Assembly (NCBI GenBank): GCA_900074745.1 | Contig: LT598468.1 | Span: 682,001 to 746,000, forward strand | Source: Lachancea mirantina | Lineage: Eukaryota > Ascomycota > Saccharomycetes > Saccharomycetales > Saccharomycetaceae | Direction of reading: 5' to 3' | Length of the DNA: 64,000 bases | Shown here: piece by piece, positions 39,276 through 49,923 of the stretch | Numbering within the stretch: position 1 is the first letter of the stretch | How the letters are laid out: every line of letters begins with the position of its first letter | Program-made: the position numbers and the translations under genes | The notes under the pieces: generated by a model | The model's database searches: none | What the model was told of the DNA's origin: nothing | What the model saw: only the letters and a program-made list of their open reading frames with translations

Positions 39276-39707
39276 ATGCCGAGTCCTCTGTTTTATCGTT
39301 GGGTCAAGGTGTATGTGACTGGTGGAGCCATAATTGGTACTGGACTGTTGTTGTTCAAGTATACGACGCCCAGCGACGAAGAACTCATAAAGGCATTGTC
39401 ACCGGAACTGCGACTGCAATACGAACGTGAAAAGAAGCTACGGCAGGCAGAACAACAGGAACTCATGAAGATCGTGCAGGAAACGGCTAAAAGTGACAAG
39501 CCCATTTGGGATACGGGTCCCATTCAATCGCCTTGGGAGAGAAACGCGAGTGGCGAGTCTCGGGATCAATTCCAGAGGGTCAAGGCCTCGGAGATCCAAA
39601 AGGACGAACTTAAGCGGATTCGGGACGAACTTGGTCACATCCGCGAGAGTAGCGTACAGAAAACGCAGGAACAAGTCCAACAGCGTAGCTGGTGGAAACC
39701 CTGGTGA
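39276..39707 (+). CDS. CBP4: Complex III assembly factor Cbp4
   Basis: The 143-residue protein resembles yeast Cbp4 (170). An N-terminal single membrane span ([21 protein letters not shown], about 12-31) is followed by [30 protein letters not shown], a charged helical segment typical of the family. The C-terminal part is polar and shorter than in S. cerevisiae, ending WWKPW. Cbp4 acts in the inner mitochondrial membrane with Cbp3-Cbp6 to stabilise new cytochrome b. It lies after ERG1 on the same strand, matching YGR175C-YGR174C, and converges with APS3. Confidence 0.92.
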   Translation: MPSPLFYRWVKVYVTGGAIIGTGLLLFKYTTPSDEELIKALSPELRLQYEREKKLRQAEQQELMKIVQETAKSDKPIWDTGPIQSPWERNASGESRDQFQRVKASEIQKDELKRIRDELGHIRESSVQKTQEQVQQRSWWKPW

Positions 39708-39769
39708 TCACGATTATTTATATGTCAAGATACGTAGTAAAGATATTCAATGCTAACAACACTGCGGTC

Positions 39770-40391
39770 TCACTGGCCCGAGGCCCAGCTTGCAAATCCG
39801 CCCTGAGTAAACGCCTGCAAGGCCCCCCCAAACCCACCTGCGCCGAATTTGCCCGATTTTTGGGTTCCACATTTGTTCAGGTCGTCTACTGCACTCACGA
39901 TTTTCTGTACACTCGTTTCGATCACCATTCCACCTTGTATTATCTCTTCCAGGACGCTCTCGAGCACTTGCCAGTTGAAAATCAGGTCCAATTCGTTCAC
40001 CTCTGTAAAACACCGGTCTAGGGCTTCGACAAACGTCTGGATCAAGTCCAAGATCGCGAGCTCGGACTCCTGCTCGTCGACGATGAACGTGAAATACAAC
40101 GTCGCATAGTTTTTGTAAATGATCTGGATACCTTCGTCGCTATCCATGGCCTCTGTGCCTTCCATGAGCAACGAGGGAGGCGTCACGAGAAATGAACTCT
40201 GGATTTCACTGTTTCGTTGCGAAATCAACTCGTATACTTGTTCAATCAACAGCATCTGTTTCGGAAGGTCTACAGGCGTATAGAACCTTACCAGCCGCGG
40301 CTGCGCTTTTTTGTTAACTGCAATTGTCTGTCAGTAATCGTCCATCGTCTCCACTACCATCCAACATACATATCAATACTGCATGAATCAT
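39770..40391 (-). CDS. APS3: AP-3 adaptor small (sigma) subunit, with one intron
   Basis: Exon 1 is 40370-40391 and exon 2 is 39770-40317, giving 189 residues (194 in S. cerevisiae). The joined start MIHAVLIFNKKAQPRLVRFY matches yeast Aps3 closely, while exon 2 alone has no suitable start for this segment. The longin-like sigma fold is recognisable in IQIIYKNYATLYFTFIVDEQESELAILDLIQTFVEALDRCF (many residues identical to yeast) and the tail GGFASWASGQ. AP-3 carries cargo such as alkaline phosphatase from Golgi to vacuole. S. cerevisiae APS3 also has an intron near the start. It is the S. cerevisiae neighbour of RRN7. Confidence 0.95.
40318..40369 (-). other. Intron of APS3
   Basis: On the minus strand the 52-base intron starts GTATGT and ends TTGCAG. 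The branch site is the variant TACTGAC at 40330-40336, ten bases before the 3' splice site. It splits the Phe codon of MIHAVLIF. It is among the shortest introns expected in a yeast nuclear gene. Confidence 0.92.
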
Positions 40392-40620
40392 ACTTGGTCC
40401 ATGTATCGTCCTTTAATTGCAAATTTCTGCCAATGAAAATGACCTTGAAAATTTCACGAAACTAAAATGTTGCCGCAAAATAATCTGCACACACTTTTCA
40501 AGCACCAAACCGAACGACTCTTGTCTAGTTACAGGTTTCTGTGAAGTACACGATGCCTAGTTCTTAATTTCATTTATGTTCCAATTTTTCAAAAATCATG
40601 GGAAAATTACCAAAAAACAA

Positions 40621-40691
40621 TGCGCAAGCCCGGAATCGAACCGGGGGCCCATCGATGGCAACGATGGATTTTACCACTAAACCACTTGCGC
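40621..40691 (-). tRNA. tRNA-Gly (anticodon GCC)
   Basis: The 71-base minus-strand gene begins GCGCAAGTGG and ends GCTTGCGC plus discriminator A. The anticodon GCC is at 40657-40659. The B-box GGTTCGATTCC is intact. There is no intron, which is normal for this tRNA. A T-run lies on the minus strand just after the gene (plus-strand A-run near 40612-40619). Confidence 0.97.
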
Positions 40692-40836
40692 CACTTCTTG
40701 AAACAGAAACATGTTTAACATTTTATAAGGAGATTAAATAATCAGCACTCGTGCTTTTTCATTTTCACCAACTAACAGCGACTTGACCAGAAGAGCCTTT
40801 CGCTGGCAGAAGACAACTGAAGTGAACCAACACTCA

Positions 40837-41151
40837 ATGGCTTTGTCTTCCATATTTGGAGGCGGATCGCCCTCACAACAACAGCCCGTGGCCAGCGGTT
40901 CTGCTACTGGGGTGTCCGTGAAGGAACAACTCAAGACTCAAATCGCCCAAGAACTTGCCATTGCAAATGCCAGTGAGCTCGTTAACAAAGTGACCGAGAA
41001 TTGTTTCGAAAAGTGCTTACAGAGTCCCTATACGAGCGCACAGGAGGGCTGTGTCGACCAGTGCCTTGCAAAATACATGCGAAGCTGGAACGTGATTTCT
41101 AAAGCGTACGTGGGCCGCATCCAACAGGCATCCACCTCGGGCGAGATTTAA
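40837..41151 (+). CDS. TIM13: Small Tim chaperone Tim13
   Basis: The 104-residue protein matches yeast Tim13 (105). It starts [15 protein letters not shown] and has the twin CX3C motif as CFEKC and CVDQC, followed by [20 protein letters not shown], nearly identical to yeast. With Tim8 it escorts hydrophobic precursors such as Tim23 through the mitochondrial intermembrane space. The frame is open for 18 codons before the ATG at 40837, but homology fixes the start there. RNR4, which separates OKP1 and TIM13 in S. cerevisiae, is not at this place. Confidence 0.97.
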   Translation: MALSSIFGGGSPSQQQPVASGSATGVSVKEQLKTQIAQELAIANASELVNKVTENCFEKCLQSPYTSAQEGCVDQCLAKYMRSWNVISKAYVGRIQQASTSGEI

Positions 41152-41412
41152 TTTAAGCGTACATACGAGTGTCTTTGCGACAGCGTTGGCGCACTTGTGC
41201 CATGTATATAGAAATAATGCAAGAAATTTGCGTCGTTTTTTTGGCATCGCGGGCAGCGATCCCGCTTCTTAACGAATATAAAAAATGATAAATAACGTCA
41301 ACTCATCGACATCGCTGCTACACCTGGAATTTGGCTTACTTTCTTGGTCTCCAGGGTCTCTGTGTCTGTGTGCATGGTATGATTTCTATGTGTTTGGAAC
41401 ATGTCATCCCGC

Positions 41413-41954
41413 TTATTCGTCGTCCTCATCGTCGCCGTCGTCACCAGACTCACCCAACGTCAATTTCACGTCTTTCCACAGTTTGCCCTTGTTGTGCGCC
41501 TCGTACCAGGAAGTCACGGCGGTGTCAAACGCGGCCTGAAAGACGAACGCACTGGCAAAAACCGTGCCCACAAACACAGCGTTTCTCTTGAAAAAGATGT
41601 TGTAGATGGTAGAAAAAGACTGTCTTTTGTTAGTATTGGACCCGCGAATATCATTGCTCATAGTTCCACGCGCTTCTTCAGTGGTTTTCCAAGCGGTTTC
41701 CCGGCGTTATCGGTCTGTGTTCAATTCTCAAGACTCGACTAACATCGCATTTTATTGTACCCGAAACATCTGTACGCAACCCGCTCTGCTGGACGCCATC
41801 AAGGTTGTCGGTGTACCCACTTTCTCGATGTACAACACCGCTTTAATTGCCAGACTGCTCATGTACCCAATTTTGGCTCAATTTTATCGGAAAACACTCC
41901 AGGAAAAAGCTGTGCCCATGAATTCTTGAGCGAAAACCCACTTCAACATACCAT
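41413..41954 (-). CDS. QCR9: Complex III subunit 9 (Qcr9), with one intron
   Basis: Exon 1 is only the start codon (41952-41954) and exon 2 is 41413-41619, giving 69 residues (66 in S. cerevisiae). The spliced start MSFSTIYNIFFKRNAVFVGTV matches yeast Qcr9, whose intron also follows the initiator codon. A single membrane span lies at about 14-35. The tail LWKDVKLTLGE then an acidic run DDGDDEDDE is as expected. Qcr9 is a small subunit of the cytochrome bc1 complex next to cytochrome b and the Rieske protein. The unspliced frame would begin with an unrelated MSNDIRGSN, which the family does not have. Confidence 0.95.
41620..41951 (-). other. Intron of QCR9
   Basis: The 332-base intron starts GTATGT directly after ATG and ends GACAG. 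A perfect branch site TACTAAC lies at 41629-41635, with nine bases between it and the splice junction. Position and phase are the same as in S. cerevisiae QCR9, so the intron is ancestral. Confidence 0.92.
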
Positions 41955-42254
41955 AATTATGTAAAGCACTCAGTTCACCCCTGTTTGGTCACCTGAAAGT
42001 TCGATACTGTTCTGTTGTAGAAACTGGCCCGTAGTTCAGAAAGATTTCTGAAAATTAATCTTCAATTCTGACCGTTTCATTGGATGGTAAAAATGTATTA
42101 CAGGCTTTTCGAATGGTAGTTTTCAAATACAAAATTATCATTATCTACGTTATACTTAGGACGGAATTAAACCGTCAAAAATGACTTAAACACACATAGA
42201 TTAACTCCGACGGATTTTACCGATTAAGTCGTCGGACATTTCACACTTTGACGA
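41955..42254. other. QCR9 promoter / UBR1 3' region
   Basis: The 300-base AT-rich gap between two minus-strand genes holds the QCR9 promoter and the UBR1 3' end. No open frame, tRNA or repeat is seen. CCAAT-type elements for respiratory control are not obvious apart from ATTGG near 42080. Confidence 0.4.
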
Positions 42255-45200
42255 TCAAGCATCGCTGAGATCCGATTCAGCACTGCTGTTGTCTCCATCG
42301 CCCTCGCCTTCACCTTCTCCCTCGCTTGGTTGTTGAGTAGCAGGCGGTCTGAAGGTTGGTATGAATTGAAATTGCGGAACAAACGGTTCCTCAGCGTCAT
42401 CGTCTTGTACAGCGTTTATGACTCCAGCGTCGTTTCTCAGATGTGCAATGAACTGGAAAAACTCTCTTATATCCGTATTTTGTACGGGAGCCGTGCCGTC
42501 CATACGTAAGGCCGGATCTTCGAGAAATTCTGCCGGACGTAATTCCCCCCACGCGAAGTCCATTCCTTCGTCGTCGTCGTCGTCACTGGTACTCTCTTCA
42601 GTGGCGTTCGTGTTGGCACCCAAGGGCCGTCTTATAACGTTGCGGTTGAAGTTGAACACCACGCCGTTGGAAATTATCGAGACTCGGAACTCGTCACCGA
42701 GGACCCTGCTTATGTAGCCCGGGATCTCGTTGTTCAACCATAGTTTGTTGAGATGCTCGTAACGTCGAAGATTTAAGATCGTAGTATCACCCCTCTGAAT
42801 CGCGTTCCTGCCCGCCTCTCCGTGAGAGTTCAAGTAAGGCGCAGATATCGATATTGTGGAACGAGGACTCGTGAGGACCAGACAAACTTCACTGACGTTC
42901 GGCACCAAGAAGAGGCCGAATGGCTTGAAACAGTTTTTAGAGAGATGCTTAAAAAGCTCCGTGTGATCCTTCCGTGCATGTATCTTCACTCCACATGCCA
43001 AACAAATTTTGAAATCCAAACGATTGTCCACATTTTTCATGTGCTGTGGATGCTCGTCCCGCAGCTTCACCTCCTTAGAATTCGTGACGTAGGTGTTCAA
43101 GTATTTGGTCAAATCCGCCAATTTGACAATCCCGCAGTACTCATATGGTATTCTGGTGAGATATGGGTCACTTGGCGCGTAGCTCTGCTTGCCTGCTCTT
43201 GCCAGAAACTCCTTCAATGAGCCACTAAGGGTGACAACCCGGATTGCTTGGTCGAGACTCTCCAATAGGGAATCATCATTCAAGACATTCTGAAGTTTAC
43301 TTTCTCCAACAGATGCTTCGCCAGAGGATCCAGCCAGCAGACCGTTGGCCACGGTCAAAAAGATAAGTGTCCTCCTCAAACTTGGCAGAAGGTGTCTGCA
43401 TAGGCAAATCAAAGTCACACTGTAAAGCTTGTGAGCTAAGGATTTGTCAGTTATCCCGATATCACACAAACCCCTCAAGATCGTCATCCACTCTTCGTCC
43501 ATTTCCACTTCTGCACCTAGTTCCTGTGCACCGGCATACAGTTTTTCAATGTCGTTTGAGGATAATCCCTTGACAAAATCGCTCACTAATTGGACGGCAA
43601 ATGTCGACAATGCCTCTGTTACGATCAAATTTAATGGCCTGCTTGAGAATAAACTCTCCTTCACGATATGTTGGAAAAGTTGATTTTGATTCCAAACAAT
43701 GCCATTCGAATTGACGTAAGGGTAGCTACTCGATGGTTTTCCCAACACTTTGTATATCCAGACAATGGAGGCTAACACATTACGGAACGTCTTAAATCTT
43801 TGCTCCTTGCCCAAAAGAAGTGTCGAATTAGGTCTCGCGCTGAGACGATTTACAATCTCAAATACCGATATCGTATTTGCCCAGTGCGTGGTCAAAATGT
43901 AGATTACATCAGGCCGTTGGAGGTCTTGAGTGTTGTAACAAGCCTTATCGTAATTCGTATTGTTGTTATTAATTTCCACAAATGTGTTGAATATACTGTT
44001 GAAATCTGCAAGGTCTTCACTTGGGAAATTTTCAATATTCCAATTAGTGTCTTCTTCCGAAAACAAGCATGCTAACCCAGAGTTATCTTCTGCTCCTGAC
44101 TTGCGGCTTACCGGCAGAACACAATTGGAGTACGTCTGACATAATGGGCATATGAATGAGTTGGTCGAAAACCGCTTCTTTTGAGCGTACCTCTTGAAAC
44201 ATTTGTAATGAATGTAGTGATTACAAGAAACAAATACCTTACGAGATCCCCTTGTACCATCCTGTTTATAATTGTCCAAAGTTTCATCGTCGTTTATGGT
44301 GGGGTGATCATCTTTATTGAAGAAACCATTCAATGGAGCAGCAAATTGTTGCAAATCGTGAAGATGACCGCTTTTGAAAACCGGAGTGTTCTCGTGGTAC
44401 AAGGGCATCACAAACAAATCTGAAGATGTCGAATCCTGACACAGAGCGCATGTGAATTCTTCTGCCTTATCCCTTGTAACTTGATCAACCATTTCTATGT
44501 CTTCCCCATTCATAAAGTCAGACGCATTGTCCTTCATGAACTTATCCTGCTGCTTCGAAAACTTTGCCAGAATCTTTTCGTGTCTGAGTTTGGCAAGCCT
44601 CTTTTTGCGCTCTTTTTCACTTTCATCAAAATTTACACCCTGATTTAGCTTTCTTGCTTTGTATCTTTCGACATAGGCATGTCCTAGACTGCTATCCAAG
44701 GTTTCAAATATTACTGCTGAATTCTTCCATATCATGTCCTCCAATAGGTAGTCTGCTTTCGATACTGCATTCTCAGAGAAGACGTTTGCCTTAGAGTCAA
44801 CGATCATCAGTAACAGACTACAGATCGGCTTCGACAAGTACGCTTCCGGTAGAGATTGCTTCCCATTAATAAGTTCTTCATCCCGAAATATGGCGTGAAT
44901 GAGGTGTAATAGCCCATAAAGAAATGTTCCTTCTTCCCTGTCAATGCTTGTTTGCAAGAGCTTGTAAACCAGCCTTGCAAAAACATCAGTACGAGCAAAA
45001 TCACCTATATTCACAGCACGCTCATCAAGGAATTTATAAGGTATCAGTTGCGGCTGCAAAATCACCTTTGAAGCCTCTTCTTCATTTTGTGCAATATTAA
45101 GCTTTATCACAGATGCGCTATGCTCAAAATCATTTTCCATGTTGAGCAGCTGTAGAAGATCGATCTTCTTATAGTATTCGGCCTTCAGCTTAAATACACC

Positions 45201-48026
45201 GTTATCTTCGAGACCCCTCGGCTCGACATAATATGCAACTTCATCCAGCGCTTTGTCGAAGTGAGAAGTATTTTCGGTTAAGTATTCTGGAATGTCCTTC
45301 AAAAGATTCGAATAGCTCAGAGGCTCCATGTAAAGACCATATATGACAGCGTTCTTCATGTGGTAAAATTCCTTCTCATCAGAGGACTTGAACTTCCTAA
45401 AACTTAACCTCTCCGAGAGAAGTTGATACACAAACGCAATGAATTGTTGAATGATGTACGCGATTTTGTCTTCGTAAGCGGTTTTTTCAAATTCTTCCTC
45501 ACCATTGAACCAGCCTACCAATTCCCATCTGTCAAGTAGATTGTAAATTAATCTGACTGGATCGTCTCTTTCTTGCAGAAACGCTATCTGATTTAGGTGA
45601 ACGTCCCTAATATAACAACCCATTTCTGGATTTTTCCTATAATAGGAGGATTGACGAAGGACGGACATACCGTTTCTAACCCAGAAACCAACGTCAATCT
45701 GAGAGCACAACACGACGGAGCGTAGGGGGAACTCCGCAATGGTGAGTATATCCCTACAGCCCGAAAAGGCGCTCAATGCAGTCTCTAAAGGCACTTTCTC
45801 AATCAGAAAAGAGAGGAGTGTGTGTACAGGATTCATGAATGCGACCCGCTGCTTGCTGACCTTGAATTTGATAACCTCATAGGTATCTGCTATTATCTTG
45901 TAGGGTAAAGTCCGATGACCCAAATAGGTAACGAGCAATCTAATCGCAGATACAATTTTAGTTGCATCAAGATTTGATTGCGATAGTTCAAAAACTTTGT
46001 CAATAGTTTGGACGATGCTGTAAATGGATGTCGTATATTCCAGGTATGGAATAAAGTATTGGTCTTCCCTTATCACATGTTCTCCCTCTTTCCGCCGTAT
46101 TTTCCAAGCTCCATTGAAAAGCTTACAAAGAGTGACAATGGCTATAAATTCTTCGGGATTTAATAGAAGATTTGGCTCTCTCGTCTTACTCAAGATTGTT
46201 TCGACCGCGTACAGCCCCTGTTTGAAGAAAATACTGTAACTTTTCGTCGGATTGCTTTTCTGAACACGCTGCCATATCAGGAGACCTCCTTCGACTTTGG
46301 AAAATTCGGCAAACACGTCAATGACTGACCACATTATATCGCAAAAGCTCTTTGTTTCCAAAATGTGTCTCGCGTTGGTTGGGCACGTGAATAATTGCAC
46401 GACGCTTTCCCTCAAAGCAGTTAATTGTGGCTCTCTGTCCATGAATGCAAGCGAGCGCGACATATGATTGAAAATCTCAACTAACTGATTGCAAAAAATG
46501 GATCTGAATTTTATGCTTGACGCCAAAGTTGGAATTATCATATCCTGTATGTCTTTTCTCAATTTCTTCCAAAATCGGTGATCAAAGAATAAAATGTGTT
46601 GCAGCCGGGAATTGCAATAATGCTTGTCAAGTACCGGTTCGCATCCGTTCAAAGTGGATGATATGCGATCCAATTCAGTGATTTTCAGTCTCTTGTGATG
46701 ACTGATGGGGATCGAGTTGCCCTTGCCCAAGACCGAAAGGTCAGCATATTTATAAGCGTACTCGTCAGCAAATCTATCGGTGAAGTACTTGTCGACAACC
46801 ATGCTGACGTCGATATCCTCTGACGCACGTGTATGTTCGGAACACAGCACTTTACCCATAGTTTCTCTGAAAACTTGTTGAAACGCTGGGTTGGGAATCG
46901 TCAAACAATGGTTTACCCACATGATAATGTATTTACAAGCCTCCTGATGAACGTATTCCGACCATGGAGTCAAAGTTGCGCTTAGGCCATTGGTCTGAAC
47001 GGCAAAAAATCCGTTCACCACTGTTGAAAGCCTGTCCGAACATTTGAGCATGGCTCTGCCTTCTTCGTCAATTCTCTCGGTGAGTTTGTCAGTACGCTTA
47101 TCATCGGGAATTCCTTGTTTAAGCGCCGCAGTCGCTTGCGAGTAATTGTGGTATTCGTCATTGTAAATCATCACCACGTAATCCGGTAAATCGTCCAAAA
47201 GTTCGTCTTGAATGTCTTCGTCAAACGCCATTTGCTCCTGCATGTAACCGTTCTTGTAGGCCAGATCCTTTAAAAAATCCAACTTTTCGGTGGTTTTTCG
47301 CTGTTGTAGTAACTCCCGCAGCTTAACCGTTATACTCTTCTGGATGGTAGGTAGGGGTTCAATATTCTGGTTGAAAACGTCCAATAGATGGTCAAACACT
47401 TCGCTGAGTACTACTTCACACAGGACGGCCATATCATCCGAGTTGAACATATCTTCGGCGCCCGCGCCCGCGTCCGCCTCTTCAGCCTTACAGTGCAAAG
47501 TCGTATGCCACGCTTCGGCATCTCCACAGTCACATATCCCGTTATTGACGTGAGTGCAGATGTTGGTGTACACGTGATGGCCTTTGTGATCGTTTGGATT
47601 GAAGCAGTGGATACAAAGCACGCAAGTATCGTCGTAACTACATTCCTTACACCGATAGATGGGCTCTCCAGTCTGAAATTTGCGTCCGCAATTTCGGCCC
47701 GTATGACGGTGGCTGATATGGGTTCCTGTCTCGCTGACCGTATAGAAGGGGTTGTTGCGCGACATGACAATGCTTTCAATGTCTAGACAGTCCTCTAACG
47801 ACGCCGGAAACTTATCGGCCGGAGTTGCAGGGAACAAGAACGACAGAAACTTGCCATTATTAGAAACCACATAATAAAGGTATCGAAATATCAGTGCTTG
47901 TAACGTTTTGTCCATTTCGGCTCTTTCCTTAAACCCTCGGGTCGTTTTGAAATGAGGGTTGTCATGGATGGATTGGAGCGTATGTCTGAGACGCTCTCTC
48001 AGGTCGAAATCAATCTCCTTGATCAT
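42255..48026 (-). CDS. UBR1: N-recognin E3 ubiquitin ligase Ubr1
   Basis: The 1923-residue protein matches yeast Ubr1 (1950). The UBR box (type 1 N-degron binding) covers about 108-180, with HTGRNCGRKF, a Cys/His series and ICDCGDAEAW. The ClpS-like type 2 site should lie near 300-400. The RING-H2 domain near 1200-1330 has CALCQDS and CNHYIHYKCF...CPLCQ spaced by a long insert. The C-terminus carries the UBLC cap with CLACGVKIHARKDH. Ubr1 with Rad6 ubiquitylates proteins with destabilising N-termini, and it controls Cup9 and peptide import. Frame is open six codons upstream, but the first ATG is at 48026. The acidic tail (EGEGEGEGDGDN) is longer than expected. Confidence 0.97.
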   Translation of the reverse strand: MIKEIDFDLRERLRHTLQSIHDNPHFKTTRGFKERAEMDKTLQALIFRYLYYVVSNNGKFLSFLFPATPADKFPASLEDCLDIESIVMSRNNPFYTVSETGTHISHRHTGRNCGRKFQTGEPIYRCKECSYDDTCVLCIHCFNPNDHKGHHVYTNICTHVNNGICDCGDAEAWHTTLHCKAEEADAGAGAEDMFNSDDMAVLCEVVLSEVFDHLLDVFNQNIEPLPTIQKSITVKLRELLQQRKTTEKLDFLKDLAYKNGYMQEQMAFDEDIQDELLDDLPDYVVMIYNDEYHNYSQATAALKQGIPDDKRTDKLTERIDEEGRAMLKCSDRLSTVVNGFFAVQTNGLSATLTPWSEYVHQEACKYIIMWVNHCLTIPNPAFQQVFRETMGKVLCSEHTRASEDIDVSMVVDKYFTDRFADEYAYKYADLSVLGKGNSIPISHHKRLKITELDRISSTLNGCEPVLDKHYCNSRLQHILFFDHRFWKKLRKDIQDMIIPTLASSIKFRSIFCNQLVEIFNHMSRSLAFMDREPQLTALRESVVQLFTCPTNARHILETKSFCDIMWSVIDVFAEFSKVEGGLLIWQRVQKSNPTKSYSIFFKQGLYAVETILSKTREPNLLLNPEEFIAIVTLCKLFNGAWKIRRKEGEHVIREDQYFIPYLEYTTSIYSIVQTIDKVFELSQSNLDATKIVSAIRLLVTYLGHRTLPYKIIADTYEVIKFKVSKQRVAFMNPVHTLLSFLIEKVPLETALSAFSGCRDILTIAEFPLRSVVLCSQIDVGFWVRNGMSVLRQSSYYRKNPEMGCYIRDVHLNQIAFLQERDDPVRLIYNLLDRWELVGWFNGEEEFEKTAYEDKIAYIIQQFIAFVYQLLSERLSFRKFKSSDEKEFYHMKNAVIYGLYMEPLSYSNLLKDIPEYLTENTSHFDKALDEVAYYVEPRGLEDNGVFKLKAEYYKKIDLLQLLNMENDFEHSASVIKLNIAQNEEEASKVILQPQLIPYKFLDERAVNIGDFARTDVFARLVYKLLQTSIDREEGTFLYGLLHLIHAIFRDEELINGKQSLPEAYLSKPICSLLLMIVDSKANVFSENAVSKADYLLEDMIWKNSAVIFETLDSSLGHAYVERYKARKLNQGVNFDESEKERKKRLAKLRHEKILAKFSKQQDKFMKDNASDFMNGEDIEMVDQVTRDKAEEFTCALCQDSTSSDLFVMPLYHENTPVFKSGHLHDLQQFAAPLNGFFNKDDHPTINDDETLDNYKQDGTRGSRKVFVSCNHYIHYKCFKRYAQKKRFSTNSFICPLCQTYSNCVLPVSRKSGAEDNSGLACLFSEEDTNWNIENFPSEDLADFNSIFNTFVEINNNNTNYDKACYNTQDLQRPDVIYILTTHWANTISVFEIVNRLSARPNSTLLLGKEQRFKTFRNVLASIVWIYKVLGKPSSSYPYVNSNGIVWNQNQLFQHIVKESLFSSRPLNLIVTEALSTFAVQLVSDFVKGLSSNDIEKLYAGAQELGAEVEMDEEWMTILRGLCDIGITDKSLAHKLYSVTLICLCRHLLPSLRRTLIFLTVANGLLAGSSGEASVGESKLQNVLNDDSLLESLDQAIRVVTLSGSLKEFLARAGKQSYAPSDPYLTRIPYEYCGIVKLADLTKYLNTYVTNSKEVKLRDEHPQHMKNVDNRLDFKICLACGVKIHARKDHTELFKHLSKNCFKPFGLFLVPNVSEVCLVLTSPRSTISISAPYLNSHGEAGRNAIQRGDTTILNLRRYEHLNKLWLNNEIPGYISRVLGDEFRVSIISNGVVFNFNRNVIRRPLGANTNATEESTSDDDDDEGMDFAWGELRPAEFLEDPALRMDGTAPVQNTDIREFFQFIAHLRNDAGVINAVQDDDAEEPFVPQFQFIPTFRPPATQQPSEGEGEGEGDGDNSSAESDLSDA

Positions 48027-48635
48027 GCTAGGTGGCTCATTCAACTTGATTTGTTCTTTGCCCTCGCAATACGATTTTCAACCGGAGACTTTATCTCAAC
48101 AGGCTCCTAAATTACTAATTTTTTCACTGCCTCGATGGCTGATACTTTTGTACGACAAGCGAGATCAAGAGTTGGAAACGAGGATTACTCCTAGTATGAA
48201 TGATTTGTAGCAGTGTGGGCGCAACGTAATTACAATGGCAGTTTCTGTTGGAGTGTCGAGGAAATTTTGACTCTAAAGCGCGAATTTCCCATCTAAATTT
48301 GGTTATTTTTCATGAAGTTGTGTATTTTTTGCTTTTTGTCTCCGTACTTGTCGGGTGTTCATGGTGGCAGAAGACCAGCGTTTCTCACCAATTTAAAAGA
48401 CTGAATTTGCTTATATTTTTACACTGGTACTTAGGAATACATAGTAAGGCCGTGCGAAAAGCTAGAATTCCGCTAGCCGTGTATCTGGTGCTGTCGCATG
48501 ACTTTAATCAAATACTACTATTGCTTCAGAGCCCAAGAAATAGGCAGCTCCTATTACTAAGTTTTGAGAGCTCCTAATGTTTTAATGAAGTCATGAAAGG
48601 CGTCTCAGCTCTGCTTGTCAAACTAAGTGAACATA

Positions 48636-48661
48636 TCACGTGACCTTAATGACAGAATAAA
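48636..48661. repeat. TCACGTGACC...GACAGAATAAA block, copy 2
   Basis: This is the second copy of the block seen at 38426-38451, with three differences confined to the five-base spacer. It lies about 610 bases before the UBR1 start, which is far for a yeast promoter element. Confidence 0.5.
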
Positions 48662-49450
48662 ATACGAAAGCGAAACGCAAGCAATCCCAGTGATGGTCCC
48701 CGAATAAGCTCATCAGTGATACGATAGATGACACGAGATGACTATTCGTCGTCGTTCTCATCGAGAGTAGCGGTTGATAAAGTGAAATGCCATTACAAGA
48801 CCTGCATAAAGGGGACGTTATGAGGGGTGAATGAACAAAACGAACAATTGAGATACGTAGCGACCAGCAACGCCCGTCTTCCCAATAACACACCTCTGCA
48901 ATTACAGCTTATATTTCTACCACTAATTGTACCTCTACCAGTACTTTTAACTCTACGAATAGTTATATACCTACACATCTTCACAAGATAGCCACTTCAA
49001 GAATAGCCATATCGTCCGATTTCAAACGACGCTGTAGCTCTGAGATAAAGCAAATCCTATGCACGTGTGCCAACGCTTGGCTCCAATAGCTGAATTGTGG
49101 GGATGAGTCCAGCAAATCCCGTATCTCTTATCATGATTGGACTACGTAGGTCGCTTCCGACGGTTATAATCACCTGCAATTAGCTCTACGAGCAATTTGG
49201 CAAACCTGTAACCTCAGCTTACTCTGATTGAGCACTAGTTGGAATAGCTGGCTACTTAATTAAGTCTCTTGCCGCACTTTCAACTATTTAAGTTACGTTG
49301 ATTTGTGCCCAGTACCGATTCGGTCGCTGCGATCTCTGAAATGACAACAAAACGTGACGATATCTTCTATCGTTGTCCCCCCTCGGGCGCTGAGGCGAGC
49401 TCCGGCCATCCTGGTTCACTGCTCCCCGGGGTTCCTTCCTGTCATTGCTA

Positions 49451-49458
49451 TCACGTGA
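49451..49458. promoter_or_regulatory. TCACGTGA palindrome upstream of UBR2
   Basis: This perfect E-box palindrome lies about 470 bases before the UBR2 start codon in the UBR1-UBR2 gap. Confidence 0.55.
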
Positions 49459-49923
49459 CACAAACTCGAACTCGATAATATTCCGCTTTGAGGGCCTTTC
49501 AGCAACTTGGAACCAACCCAATGGATTAGTTAATTATCCACCAACCTACTGTTGCCCCTACGCCCACGTCAACACACAGAAGTGTTACTCACACTTATCA
49601 ACACTTCTTCGGTAGTATCGGATTCGCTGAAGAAGTTAGCCAAAAAGAATCTCGATATATGAACGTCTTGAACTCCCTACTTCGGTGTTATTAAGCTATT
49701 CTTTTACGGGTGAGGTCATAATATCGTTGGTCTTAGCTTGCGAAGAGTACTCGTAGACAATGACATCAATACTTCCCATTGTTGTCGGCTAGTCATTACG
49801 GGTGGCAAACCTTTGATACCACTATTTAATCCGCTATCTAGAGCCATTGTGCCCCCGGATTTAAACTCACGCCCCATTGCATTTGCGCTTTGCCGCTTTA
49901 ACCCTACCACAGCAATTAATGGC

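Larger units (their letters stand above)
48027..49923. other. UBR1-UBR2 divergent intergenic region
   Basis: The 1.9-kb gap is the longest here and separates two paralogous genes. It holds TCACGTGA at 48636-48643 and at 49451-49458. The first begins the 26-base block shared with 38426. The frame of UBR2 remains open without ATG back to 49738. I find no tRNA, transposon end or convincing gene, and open frames are under 110 codons and overlap. Confidence 0.45.
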
